DNA from: an uncultured Prevotella sp.
GTDB lineage: Bacteria; Bacteroidota; Bacteroidia; Bacteroidales; Bacteroidaceae
Reading direction: 5' to 3'
NCBI GenBank assembly: GCA_902495455.1
Contig: CABUXJ010000032.1
Coordinates: forward strand, 1-25,225
DNA length: 25,225 nucleotides
Shown here: positions 14,134 through 22,606 of the stretch, in pieces
Numbering within the stretch: position 1 is the stretch's first letter
Layout: each line of letters begins with the position of its first letter
The notes under the pieces: model-generated
The model's input: the letters and a program-made list of their open reading frames with translations, nothing else
What the model was told of the DNA's origin: nothing
Databases searched by the model: none
Program-made: the position numbers and the translations under genes

Positions 14134-16356
14134 TCAGAAAGCGAGGTCGTTCTCGGGGTCGCCGATGTCATGCGTGCGCTTGACGAGCACAATCTCGCTG
14201 TATGTGATTTCGTCGCTCACGGCCTCTTTGATGTCGCGCGAGGTGATGCCCTGCGGATGCCGGCGGGCACAGTTGAGGACCTCGTCGATGTGGTCCTGCG
14301 GCATGAGCTGGTCGATGGGCAGACTGCCGTTCTCCACGTATTGTGCCAGATGGGAGAAGACGGTGCTCACGGCGATGTGACGTTCGGTGGCAATCTGCTC
14401 GATGGTCATGCCCGACGTGAACATCTCGTGGCTGATCTGATGGGACGGAGTCTTTGGTGCTTTGGGCGCCTTGGGCTCTTTGGGGGTACGCGGCTGGCGC
14501 TTGCGGCGCTCGCCTGAGGGTTTTGCGGTCTCTTCGCGATTTTCGTCACCGAGCAGGATGACGGCCTTGCGACGCAGATAGTCGCCCGTGGAAAACACGG
14601 TCGCGGGGCGGCTCTCGTAGTCGAAGAGGCGGAGCTTGAGCATCAGTTCCTCGCTGAGCGAGGCGTGACGCTCGTCAAACTGCGCCCGGACCATCTTGTT
14701 GCCGGTCTCCACGCGCGTCTTTGTCAGCAGAGCCTGCATCGGAGTGAGCGCCTTGAGGAAATAGGCCGCGGCGGCATGTATGCGCTCCTGAAGCAGACCG
14801 GCAGATGTATCGGACGAGGCGGAGAGTATGTTGCGGTATTGCGTGCCGAAGCGGGCGGCCACATCGGCCACGTCCTTCAGCGCCTTTTGTGCCTTGACGT
14901 ACTCGGTCAGGAGCGTGTGACACTTGCTGTAAAAATATTCAGAGAGCGTGCGGACCATCATTTCCGTGGCCTGAAGGAGCATGTCGAGGGAGAACAGTTC
15001 GTCCAGTATCCTCACGACATATTCGTGCTCCAAGGCCGTCAGTGTGGCCTCCGTGGGGCGGTTTTCCTCTGCCTGCCGCGTAAACTCGTCGACGGTGTCG
15101 TCGCTGATGACGGCCGAACGGCCGAGCGGCTGACTGAGCACCATGCCTTCGAGCGACTTGCAGCGGCTCAGGGCGACATAGGTCTGGCCGTGGGCAAACG
15201 ACTGGGAGGCGTCGATGATCGCGTGGGAGAAGGTCAGTCCCTGACTCTTGTGTATCGTGATGGCCCATGCCAGACGCAGCGGATACTGACGGAACACGCC
15301 TTCGACGGTCTCCGTGATCTCCTTCGTGCGGTTGTCTATCGCATATTTTGAATTGGTCCACTCGGCCGGTCCGAGCTCTATCATCTCGCCCGTGTCGCGG
15401 CTGCGGACTCTCAGCAACTCGGCATCGGCATACGCCACCTCGCCGATCATGCCGTTATAGTAGCGGTGATCGGGGTCGTTCTTGATGAACATGACCTGCG
15501 CCCCCTCCTTGAGCGTGAGCCGCTCGTCGGCCGGATAGGATGTCTCGGGAAACGTTCCCTCCACCACGGCACGATAGGTATGCTCGCGGCCGGGCAAGGC
15601 GGCAAGCTCGGCGTCGTTGATGCGCTGGGCCTGATAGTTGTGGGTGGTGAGGCGGATATAATCGCTGCCCTGCGGTGGAACAAAATTGGGGATATAACGG
15701 CGGTTGAGTGCGGCCAGCGTCTCGTCGTCGGCACGGTTTTCGCGTATGCGGTTGAGCAGCCTGACGAACGTGTCGTCCTGCTGACGGTAGACCCGCCGCA
15801 GCTCTACCGTCTGATATTGGGCCATGCGAAGGGCACGGCTGGAGAAGAAATAAGGTGTGTCATAATATTCCTTCATCATCTCCCAGTCGCCGTCCTTGAC
15901 GACCGGAGCCAACTGCTGGAGGTCACCGATGAGAAGCAGCTGGACACCGCCGAAAGGCTGGTTGTGGACCCGATAACGCCGCATGACCGAGTCGACAGCG
16001 TCCAAAAGGTCGGCTCTGACCATACTGATTTCGTCTATGACAAGCAGGTCGAGCGTCTTTATGATGCTGCGCTTGACCTTTCCGAACTGATAGCGTTTCT
16101 GTTCGCGGCCGCCAAATGTCGCACCGGGAACAAACGGAGAAAGCGGCAACTGGAAGAATGAATGTATCGTCGCACCGCCGGCATTGATGGCCGCTATGCC
16201 CGTTGGCGCCAATACGACCATCCGCTTGGGCGACTTGTCGCGCAACTCGCGCAAAAAAGTGGTCTTGCCCGTACCGGCCTTACCTGTCAAAAAGACGTTG
16301 CAACCGGTCTTCTCCACCAGCTGCCACGCCATCCGCAATTCTGCATTATCTTCCAT
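14134..16356 (-). CDS. PIF1/RecD-like DNA helicase with C-terminal HTH domain
   Basis: Predicted cytoplasmic superfamily 1 helicase of 740 aa. Walker A is GKAGTGKTT at residues 25-33, followed by 'LAPTGIAAINAGGATIHSFF' (motif Ia, typical of PIF1-like enzymes). The Walker B region is 'LLVIDEISMV' with DE at 108-109. 'LLLIGDLQQLAPV' is motif III and 'YQTVELRRVYRQ' is motif IV. A UvrD_C_2-like part holds 'AITIHKSQGLTFSHAIID' and 'YVALSRCKSLEGM'. A basic linker rich in K, P and R at about 630-665 leads to an HTH_40-type segment ('GMTIEQIATERHIAVSTVFSHL') and a short tail. This domain order is common in Bacteroidetes. It is monocistronic, with TAnnTTTG elements upstream. Confidence 0.92.
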   Translation of the reverse strand: MEDNAELRMAWQLVEKTGCNVFLTGKAGTGKTTFLRELRDKSPKRMVVLAPTGIAAINAGGATIHSFFQLPLSPFVPGATFGGREQKRYQFGKVKRSIIKTLDLLVIDEISMVRADLLDAVDSVMRRYRVHNQPFGGVQLLLIGDLQQLAPVVKDGDWEMMKEYYDTPYFFSSRALRMAQYQTVELRRVYRQQDDTFVRLLNRIRENRADDETLAALNRRYIPNFVPPQGSDYIRLTTHNYQAQRINDAELAALPGREHTYRAVVEGTFPETSYPADERLTLKEGAQVMFIKNDPDHRYYNGMIGEVAYADAELLRVRSRDTGEMIELGPAEWTNSKYAIDNRTKEITETVEGVFRQYPLRLAWAITIHKSQGLTFSHAIIDASQSFAHGQTYVALSRCKSLEGMVLSQPLGRSAVISDDTVDEFTRQAEENRPTEATLTALEHEYVVRILDELFSLDMLLQATEMMVRTLSEYFYSKCHTLLTEYVKAQKALKDVADVAARFGTQYRNILSASSDTSAGLLQERIHAAAAYFLKALTPMQALLTKTRVETGNKMVRAQFDERHASLSEELMLKLRLFDYESRPATVFSTGDYLRRKAVILLGDENREETAKPSGERRKRQPRTPKEPKAPKAPKTPSHQISHEMFTSGMTIEQIATERHIAVSTVFSHLAQYVENGSLPIDQLMPQDHIDEVLNCARRHPQGITSRDIKEAVSDEITYSEIVLVKRTHDIGDPENDLAF

Positions 16357-16381
16357 CGGCTTTCGCTATTCGTTAATGATG

Positions 16382-16397
16382 CAAAAGTACAAAGATA
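16382..16397 (-). promoter_or_regulatory. promoter elements of the helicase gene
   Basis: On the minus strand, two adjacent TAnnTTTG matches are seen: TATCTTTG (16390-16397) and TACTTTTG (16382-16389). They lie 25-40 bases before the ATG. No clear -33 box accompanies either, so which one is used is open. Confidence 0.5.
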
Positions 16398-16622
16398 ATT
16401 CCGAATTATCCGGTAGAATGGAGTTTTTCTTTCTTTTCATCAACCTTCATCACTCTGAAGATACTCCACAAACCATAATCTTTTGAATTTCCGGCTTGCA
16501 AACCGTCAATCTTGCGAAAAACTAATTCCGAACGCAACAAAAATGACGCAGAAGCGCATATGGAAGTACGCAAAGGCATGACTGACATCATGGCTATGTC
16601 TTCCAATTTATTATGCCTATGC

Positions 16623-16663
16623 CCTTCATCCCGCAGGCTCCCTCCCCTTGGGGAAGGCCGGGG
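16623..16663 (-). repeat. dispersed 41-bp 3'-end repeat, copy B
   Basis: Read on the minus strand, it matches 37 of 41 bases of copy A at 9628-9668, including TCCCCAAGGGGAGGG and CGGGATGAAGG. It begins 6 bases after the stop codon at 16670 and is oriented like copy A relative to the gene before it. It may end the nine-gene transcript. Confidence 0.75.
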
Positions 16664-16669
16664 TCGGTT

Positions 16670-18379
16670 CTACAACACTATTGCCTTGGCTGTCTTATTG
16701 TCCATTCCGGGCATTGTCGCCCCCACCGGCGCCCCGATATACGTCGGATCGGTTACGACAAACTTCTTCCCGCCAATGATCAGATAGTCTCCGTTGACAT
16801 TTTCTTCGAAACAGACGGCTGCAGCAAGATGGCCGGGATAATAAAGAAGAGCGACCTCCAGTCCTAACAGGTCACTGACTATCCTTGAAAACAGGATGCT
16901 CCGGTCCTCGCAGTCGCAATACGGATAATAGAGTGTCTCATCCGGGAAGAAAGCGCGGTCGCCTCCCCATACCTTATCGTCATATTCGTAGACGAAAGCG
17001 GTCTGCACCCAATTGAGAATCATCGACACCTGCTGCAATGTCGTCTTGCCGCCAATCGCACGCCGCAAAGCAGGATACAGCTGTTCACGGGTCTGCCGGC
17101 ATATAGGCGTGTTGGCATACAAAGCCCAACGTGAGACATCATTGTCACCCAACTTTGAGGTGGGATAAGTGGAATAGAAGTCCATCAAAGCCTTGTTTTC
17201 ACTCAGCGCGATGCTGACAGCCGGATATTGTCCGGAAGTCAGCTGACGGGTAACCGACATGTCGACGCCAAGTTTTTGCTCCTTGCCGACAATCAGCGAC
17301 AGAGGTGTCTCCGACGGGAATGAGACATCACTGATGTGCAAAGAAGAGGCATTGCAATCGCCGTAAATATAGAAACTTGTTCCATCTATATAAAAATACC
17401 TCTTATTGTATATCATGTGTTGCGAGGCATAAAGCATGTACAGGTGCGAGCCATCGGACGCCAGTCGCATCTTGTAGCCGGACTGACAGTAGAGATAAGC
17501 CATGAGCAACACTGCCTCATTGGTGTTTTTTCCGCAGAATTGCTGTGCTACCTGATCTATGAGCAACAGGTAGCTCCAATCACAAAGATCATACTTGAGA
17601 CGCAATTCCAACAAGTCGCGGATGGCATTGTCGTAACCGTTCTCGGACAATCTGCTCCATGCGGCAGAGACAGAGCGTTCGTCAACTCCCTTCAAGGCGG
17701 TCTTTTGTCCGGCTGTCAATCTCACAGGACATGTCAACCGGAAAAAGGTTACCGGAAAAGACTCTTGCGAACCTTCCTGTTCATAAATAGGGCTCACCGG
17801 TTTGGGCTGCGGTTGAGGGGCGGGAGGTGTTATGACCTCGTCTATCTCAATCCGGCGGTTGTCGTTTTCCCGTTTGTCTTGCTCTTTCTTTTGCTCCTCT
17901 TTTTGCTCTTCTTTCAATTTCTTATTCTGTTCCTCCTTCAGTTTCTTGTCCTGTTCCTCCTTCAGTTTCTCATCCGCTTCTCTCCCGTCGTCATCGTTTA
18001 TGACCGCTTTGCCGTCCCGCCCATGACGCACGACAACGACATGCTTGCCGTGGTCCTTGTCTTCTTCATATTCTTTCTCTCCTTCTTTCAACTGTGGTCT
18101 CCTCCGATGATTTCTGTATGACTCCTCGTCGTACTTGACAGGAATGACATCCTTCTCTATCGGCTTAGGTACAGGGGCGGACACTTTGAAGGACTTCCAT
18201 GTCTGCGCCAGAAAATCCGCATATTGCTTGTTGGCCTTTGAGCGGAAATCTTCGTAACGCTGACGGGCCTGCTTCTTGAATGTGTCATAAGCGGCACGCG
18301 GGTTGTTGTTTTGAGCCTGCACGGATACCGACAACAGAAAAAGGCTAATGGAAAAACAGATATTGGTCTTCTTGCTCAT
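16670..18379 (-). CDS. secreted protein with coiled-coil stretch and transglutaminase-like domain
   Basis: Exported protein of 569 aa. A signal peptide (cleavage after 'SVSVQA|Q') is followed by a charged region, then a KLKEEQ repeat tract at about residues 136-172 that should form a coiled coil, and a Pro-rich linker ('PPAPQPQPKP'). The C-terminal part resembles a transglutaminase/cysteine-protease fold: Cys490 in 'YCDCEDRSILF', His517 in 'YYPGHLAAAV' and Asp544 in 'VVTDPTY' fit a Cys-His-Asp triad. Whether it cross-links, cleaves or only binds is unknown. It is the last gene of the - strand block, 20 bases after its neighbour, and is followed by repeat copy B. Confidence 0.75.
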   Translation of the reverse strand: MSKKTNICFSISLFLLSVSVQAQNNNPRAAYDTFKKQARQRYEDFRSKANKQYADFLAQTWKSFKVSAPVPKPIEKDVIPVKYDEESYRNHRRRPQLKEGEKEYEEDKDHGKHVVVVRHGRDGKAVINDDDGREADEKLKEEQDKKLKEEQNKKLKEEQKEEQKKEQDKRENDNRRIEIDEVITPPAPQPQPKPVSPIYEQEGSQESFPVTFFRLTCPVRLTAGQKTALKGVDERSVSAAWSRLSENGYDNAIRDLLELRLKYDLCDWSYLLLIDQVAQQFCGKNTNEAVLLMAYLYCQSGYKMRLASDGSHLYMLYASQHMIYNKRYFYIDGTSFYIYGDCNASSLHISDVSFPSETPLSLIVGKEQKLGVDMSVTRQLTSGQYPAVSIALSENKALMDFYSTYPTSKLGDNDVSRWALYANTPICRQTREQLYPALRRAIGGKTTLQQVSMILNWVQTAFVYEYDDKVWGGDRAFFPDETLYYPYCDCEDRSILFSRIVSDLLGLEVALLYYPGHLAAAVCFEENVNGDYLIIGGKKFVVTDPTYIGAPVGATMPGMDNKTAKAIVL

Positions 18380-18399
18380 AAGGCTGTAGTTTATCAGAA

Positions 18400-19317
18400 T
18401 TAGAAATGTAGTACGTGCTTGAGTGTTTTGGTCTTAAATCGGAACGTCACGTCGATTTGATTGTCGTCATCACCGATACAGTCCTCGTCCGAAAAGGTGA
18501 TGACATAGCTCTCGTCGTCAACGGTACATCTGATTTTCGTCGCCGCATCCGACTTGCATTTTGGAAGGGACGAACATTCCATCACGTTGCCGTTCCATGT
18601 GATCCAGCATCTGAACTTGCACCGGTCAATCCGCTTGCTCTCGACATTCAGCAACCCGAAAACATTTTCATACTTCTTGATCACATCCCTTGCCTTATTC
18701 TTGCGATGCCGGTCAAAAAAGTAGTTTTCCGCCATCTCAAGGTTGGCAATGGCTGCTTCGAGCGTGTCTACGCTGCTGATATCGGCCAGACGCGCCTCTT
18801 CCTTCCGCACTATCTCTGTCATTGCGGCATCCAGCTTGTCAAATTCGGATTTGAGCAACTGATATTCGGACTCCGGATAAGGGTAAAGCAAAGAATAGAC
18901 ATAGCTGAGCGCACCACTTTGGCCATCGCGGACACATTCCCAATAGGAGCCTTTGGCTTTGGCAAGTGACACACCCGAGATGTAAGGCAGATTGGCCACG
19001 CCCGTCTTGCTCCTTTGGCGGAAAGAGATGTCCGATTGCACGTCCTGATTGTGAGTGAGCTGCCGGACAACCGTCTCCGTGGAGTATTCTATATTTTGAG
19101 CGACAGACTCAAGCATTTGCACTTTCACCGCATCAAGACACTTCCTCTGTGCTTCATCAATAGTCCTGCCGACGGCCGAAGTGACAAGATGGTTTTCCAC
19201 CACTTGTCCGAACCAATCAGGACGTCGGGACGAGCTGCGCTCCACAACATGCTGGGCCGACAAGGACAGGCTCGTACCGACCAACAGCACTAATATATAT
19301 AATCGTCTTTCATTCAT
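18400..19317 (-). CDS. secreted LPP20/FlgT-like protein
   Basis: Exported protein of 305 aa with a signal peptide ('LYILVLLVGTSLSLSAQ'). Residues 30-80 ('RRPDWFGQVV', then 'VTSAVGRTIDEAQRKCLDAV' and 'LESVAQNIEY') fit the LPP20/FlgT N-terminal pattern of a W, a Gly and then an Ala-rich helix. Unlike typical LPP20 proteins it has no lipobox cysteine. Residues 155-225 are helical and charged. The C-terminal 80 residues are beta-like with several cysteines ('RCKFRCW', 'SSLPKCKS') and end in 'LKHVLHF'. It lies 87 bases after the preceding gene. Function is unknown; the family resemblance is moderate. Confidence 0.7.
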   Translation of the reverse strand: MNERRLYILVLLVGTSLSLSAQHVVERSSSRRPDWFGQVVENHLVTSAVGRTIDEAQRKCLDAVKVQMLESVAQNIEYSTETVVRQLTHNQDVQSDISFRQRSKTGVANLPYISGVSLAKAKGSYWECVRDGQSGALSYVYSLLYPYPESEYQLLKSEFDKLDAAMTEIVRKEEARLADISSVDTLEAAIANLEMAENYFFDRHRKNKARDVIKKYENVFGLLNVESKRIDRCKFRCWITWNGNVMECSSLPKCKSDAATKIRCTVDDESYVITFSDEDCIGDDDNQIDVTFRFKTKTLKHVLHF

Positions 19318-19404
19318 CGCAAGATCTCATTTTATGGTTCATACAGTATCATACGCATGTCGCATCTCCTGTACAAGCGCATTGTGAAAACTTCGTTTTC
19401 GACG

Positions 19405-19926
19405 TTATGGGACGTCAACAACCTTACCGGAATATTTGTCGGCGATGCGGTCTTTGGTCGTTCTGACGAAACGCACAAACTGTCTGTCCCGTGGATTGAT
19501 TTTCCGGATCAGCACAAGTTTGGGATCATCGACACGTCCGGTCTCCGTCAGCTTTTTCAGAGGGATGGTAATTTCATTATAAACACTCCCGTCATATTGG
19601 TTTTTCACGACCAACGACAATTCGCCGTCTATCAGTGTGAATGTCTCTTTGGCACCGGACGTCGTGTCAATGGTCTTGACTGTCACATCCGGCACAATGA
19701 CAAAGGGTGTCTTGCCGGTCACTCCGGCCGACTGGGTCCGCGCAAGGACTTTCTCCAACATGAGTTTGAGCTCCTTCCGCTGAACGGAAGTCAAGGAACA
19801 CTCCTTGGGAGTGACAACAGCAAAAGTGATCTCTATGGAGTCCTGAGCGGCCTCCACGGTCTGTGCCTTACAATCGGCACAGAAAAGGGCAATAAATAAA
19901 AAGAACAGTATCTGTCTCATTTTCAC
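19405..19926 (-). CDS. secreted protein of unknown function
   Basis: I do not recognise this 173-aa protein. It starts with a signal peptide ('MRQILFFLFIALFCADCKAQ'). The Cys residues there do not form a good lipobox, and signal peptidase I cleavage at KA|Q is more likely. The mature part looks like an alternating strand/helix domain with conserved-looking pieces 'FVIVPDVTVKTIDTT', 'SLVVKNQYDGSVYNEITIPL' and 'RFVRTTKDRIADKYSG'. It starts 6 bases after the DUF6175-like gene, so the two are surely cotranscribed. Confidence 0.75.
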   Translation of the reverse strand: MKMRQILFFLFIALFCADCKAQTVEAAQDSIEITFAVVTPKECSLTSVQRKELKLMLEKVLARTQSAGVTGKTPFVIVPDVTVKTIDTTSGAKETFTLIDGELSLVVKNQYDGSVYNEITIPLKKLTETGRVDDPKLVLIRKINPRDRQFVRFVRTTKDRIADKYSGKVVDVP

Positions 19927-19932
19927 ACGACT

Positions 19933-20868
19933 TTATTCTTCACCTATGACGACAACTGCTTTTCCCAATCCCTTGGCAATGACCTTGGTCGTGAGGTTAT
20001 ATGGAGCCTTCTTCAACGCACGACCTATCTGCCTTGCAAAAGCATAAGCATCCATCGGTATGCCATCGGCATCGACAACCGGCATCCTCACACTGCGATA
20101 CTGAAGCAGAGTCTCGGTGGATGGGCCTTTGCTGAAACTATGATTGACGGCATTGCGTGCAACTTGTCGGGTTATGACCTCCGCAAGCTCATAATCATCA
20201 AATTCCGTGGAGAAGTCGCATGAGGCACTCTTTCCCAACATGACATCAATGGATATCTCACGGCCATTATCACGTGTGTCCGTGAAGTGCCGCATCAATC
20301 TGTCACAAAAATTATTCATGTGGGAAAGAACAGCTTCCTCAATCAACTTCGGAACATCTGCAGAAAAAGACGGCTCGCCTATGCCCTGAGCTCCGGCGAC
20401 TTGTTTGGTCGTATAAGAGTCCAATGCCTGCAGATTGAACGTGACGGAATATTTCGGACCCGTCTTGTTGATTGTCCATGACAACTGAAGCACAATATCG
20501 GCAGCTGCCGCACGATACAACTTGTCGAGAGGCGTGGATTGAAGTGAGCTGCCATCCTTAGCAGTATAGAGCTTGCGCTCCACGTTCTCGGTCTTAAGCG
20601 CTTTCAGAGCCGTCTCAAGGTTTTCCAACGGGAAACCCCTGTCGGCCATGATGATATTGATTCTCGATATCACATTGTTTAAATCACGGTCCTCCAACAG
20701 TGCCCGAGCGTAATCGGGATAACGCTCTTTACCGGACTGTTGCATAAAACCATTGTTGTTGCACCATGCATCGCCGGGAACAACCATAACGCTGGGTTTC
20801 ATCATTTTCTGTGCGGACAAAAACAATGATGTCATAACGCACAAGCAAAATAAAATCGTTTTTTTCAT
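19933..20868 (-). CDS. DUF6175-like secreted protein
   Basis: Exported protein of 311 aa with signal peptide 'MKKTILFCLCVMTSLFLSAQ'. The start of the mature part ('KPSVMVVPGDAWCNNNGF', then 'DYARALLEDRDLNNVISRIN' and 'MADRGFPLENLETALKAL') matches my memory of the Bacteroidetes DUF6175 family. A middle stretch, 'AAAADIVLQLSWTINK' to 'FNLQALDSYTTKQVAGAQG', resembles the core of CsgG/TolB-N-like outer-membrane assembly domains; that link is inference. Its first base overlaps the stop of the preceding gene (TGATG), a sign of coupled translation. Confidence 0.7.
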   Translation of the reverse strand: MKKTILFCLCVMTSLFLSAQKMMKPSVMVVPGDAWCNNNGFMQQSGKERYPDYARALLEDRDLNNVISRINIIMADRGFPLENLETALKALKTENVERKLYTAKDGSSLQSTPLDKLYRAAAADIVLQLSWTINKTGPKYSVTFNLQALDSYTTKQVAGAQGIGEPSFSADVPKLIEEAVLSHMNNFCDRLMRHFTDTRDNGREISIDVMLGKSASCDFSTEFDDYELAEVITRQVARNAVNHSFSKGPSTETLLQYRSVRMPVVDADGIPMDAYAFARQIGRALKKAPYNLTTKVIAKGLGKAVVVIGEE

Positions 20869-21362
20869 CAGAAGAGGTCGTTAAAAGATTCTATGACATG
20901 TTGCTGCTCAAGATATTTGCGCAAAGCATGTTCCTGAACAGATACTATCGCACGAATACGGTACAGTTTCTTTTCCACTTTTTCCACACGCAACGTTCCA
21001 TCCACGACATTAACAAAATCGGAATATCGCTTGGCGTCAGAAAAGAAAGAAGAAAAGAAGTCGGCAAATTTTGTTTCAGTCGAGATGTCGGTCATCGGCC
21101 GTTGTTCGATTCCACCGTTTCCTGCTGCCAATCCTTTGAATATCACTCCGTGCACGGCAGACTTGCGGATGCTGTTGTCCACATCCTTGTCGGGTTTTGG
21201 CAGATACACAAAGATTTCGGCGGAATACGTATTGTCTGTTCCGGTTCCATAGCTTACCAAATCATAACGAGGAACAGACGTGGTGTTTTGTGCCCTTACT
21301 GTCAACGAAGTAATGGCAACGATACATAGGATTAAGATTTTTGACAGTTTCATTTCGTTCAC
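20868..21362 (-). CDS. small secreted protein of unknown function
   Basis: 164 aa with a signal peptide ('LSKILILCIVAITSLTVRAQ'). The mature part starts 'YDLVSYGTGTDNTYSAEIFV' and has 'IRKSAVHGVIFKGLAAGNGG', then an aromatic and acidic stretch 'FADFFSSFFSDAKRYSDFV' and a strand-rich end. I know no named domain. The ATG at 21360-21362 overlaps the previous stop (ATGA); codon 4 is a second Met giving a more usual MK start. The end overlaps the next gene by 1 base. The tight packing suggests fixed stoichiometry with its neighbours. Confidence 0.75.
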   Translation of the reverse strand: MNEMKLSKILILCIVAITSLTVRAQNTTSVPRYDLVSYGTGTDNTYSAEIFVYLPKPDKDVDNSIRKSAVHGVIFKGLAAGNGGIEQRPMTDISTETKFADFFSSFFSDAKRYSDFVNVVDGTLRVEKVEKKLYRIRAIVSVQEHALRKYLEQQHVIESFNDLF

Positions 21363-22606
21363 CTGATTTCTCGAATTAACATTCCGGGATAAAATTCATC
21401 ACCGCTTACTTTACTGAAAGTTGTCGCTCCCAAGACAGACTCTTTTGTCTTTTCTTCAGACGCCCAATACCGGTTGTCCCATATTTTACCTTTCACCGGC
21501 CGTATGACACCGACACGCTTGTATTCTATCTTGCCGGTTTTGGTTATCGAACGCTCCAGAACCTCAAAACGGGACGTCTCCGATATATCTTCTTTCATTC
21601 CGACATAGGCACGTATGGGCTCCGTAGAAACAAGGGGCGCCTTGATACGGAAATCCGCAAATTGATGTTGAAGATCGGCAAGATTTTTATCAATCGCACG
21701 TGTGCACACTTTTCTCACCAACTGTTCGTTGGTCGTCGTGCCACTCAACGTCGTATTGGCATGACTGCTTTCCACCATGCCGACATACTCCAGTTCAAAC
21801 AAGTTCTTCTCATTCTCAAAACCGACTTTCTTTTTCTTGTCGTATGAGTCAGAGTCAATATAGTATTGGGAATAAAACTGATTGGCGATATCATCGTTCC
21901 ACTTAAGTCTATAAAGATAGGATTTGATCTTTACCTTAAATCCTTTCAGGTCATCCAACTTCGCATTAATGGAAGATAACGACGGGTTCTCAAATGGATT
22001 GTCAGATTTGGCCACATCCGCATTGGCAACCCATATCGAGGCTAAATTTGCCGTAACGTTCAGCGCATCCTTGAAAATACCGAATCCTACGGACTTGTCC
22101 ACATATGTGATGTCATTCATGACAAAATACGTATTGCGAAGCAACAACTCTCCGGCATCCTCAAGCAAGGCTTCTCCTCTAAACTGACTGCGGGCAATGT
22201 TCACATCCGACTTTGTGCTATTATACAATCCGCGCTCCTGAATCAGCTTCATGTCCATCTTGCCCGTAGTCTTGTCCCGGTCAAACCACTTGGCGACGAG
22301 ACGTCGGCCCAAAGCCACCTGACGGGCAAAAGACTCTATGTTTTTGGTTGCCTCCCGGTCTTCAGCAAAACTGACCAGACGGACTCCCAAGTCATGATTG
22401 TTGAATCTTGAAGGCATCTGCATGCGGGAAAAGACATACTGAATCTCATTGCCAAATTTTTTTGCCGGATGTTTTATCAACATCATGCAGATTGAGGCAC
22501 GCTCATACTCGTAATCATCTTGCTGCTGAGCACAAGCAGGTTGGAGCATCACGACAAATGCTCCAACCATGCATATTCTACTCATGCGGAATCTTAGAAA
22601 TCCCAT
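21359..22606 (-). CDS. secreted protein of unknown function
   Basis: 415 aa, not recognised. A signal peptide lies at the N-terminus ('ICMVGAFVVMLQPACAQ'). The mature protein is mostly helical and charged, with no membrane segment and no obvious catalytic motif. Blocks worth noting are 'ITYVDKSVGFGIFKDALNVT', 'KIKSYLYRLKWNDDIANQFY' and a C-terminal beta-like part 'EYKRVGVIRPVKGKIWDNRY'. The first ATG overlaps the end of the upstream gene by 13 bases; the ATG at codon 8 (22585) avoids the overlap. It ends in an ATGA overlap with the next gene. Confidence 0.75.
   Translation of the reverse strand: MGFLRFRMSRICMVGAFVVMLQPACAQQQDDYEYERASICMMLIKHPAKKFGNEIQYVFSRMQMPSRFNNHDLGVRLVSFAEDREATKNIESFARQVALGRRLVAKWFDRDKTTGKMDMKLIQERGLYNSTKSDVNIARSQFRGEALLEDAGELLLRNTYFVMNDITYVDKSVGFGIFKDALNVTANLASIWVANADVAKSDNPFENPSLSSINAKLDDLKGFKVKIKSYLYRLKWNDDIANQFYSQYYIDSDSYDKKKKVGFENEKNLFELEYVGMVESSHANTTLSGTTTNEQLVRKVCTRAIDKNLADLQHQFADFRIKAPLVSTEPIRAYVGMKEDISETSRFEVLERSITKTGKIEYKRVGVIRPVKGKIWDNRYWASEEKTKESVLGATTFSKVSGDEFYPGMLIREIR

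Larger units (their letters stand above)
16357..16669. other. intergenic region between helicase and secreted-protein operon
   Basis: I see no gene in these 313 bases. The region contains the helicase promoter, a short stretch rich in ACGCA/GCGCA motifs at about 16530-16580, and repeat copy B next to the end of the - strand operon. Confidence 0.6.

Noticed and set aside
14665..15351. 228-codon plus-strand frame opposite the helicase gene
   Set aside because: The helicase has clear motifs throughout this stretch. The opposite frame has no signal or family feature.
17336..18121. 261-codon plus-strand frame with Phe/Leu-rich stretches that look like membrane segments
   Set aside because: The hydrophobic runs are the antisense of the KLKEEQ coiled-coil codons in the gene at 16670-18379.
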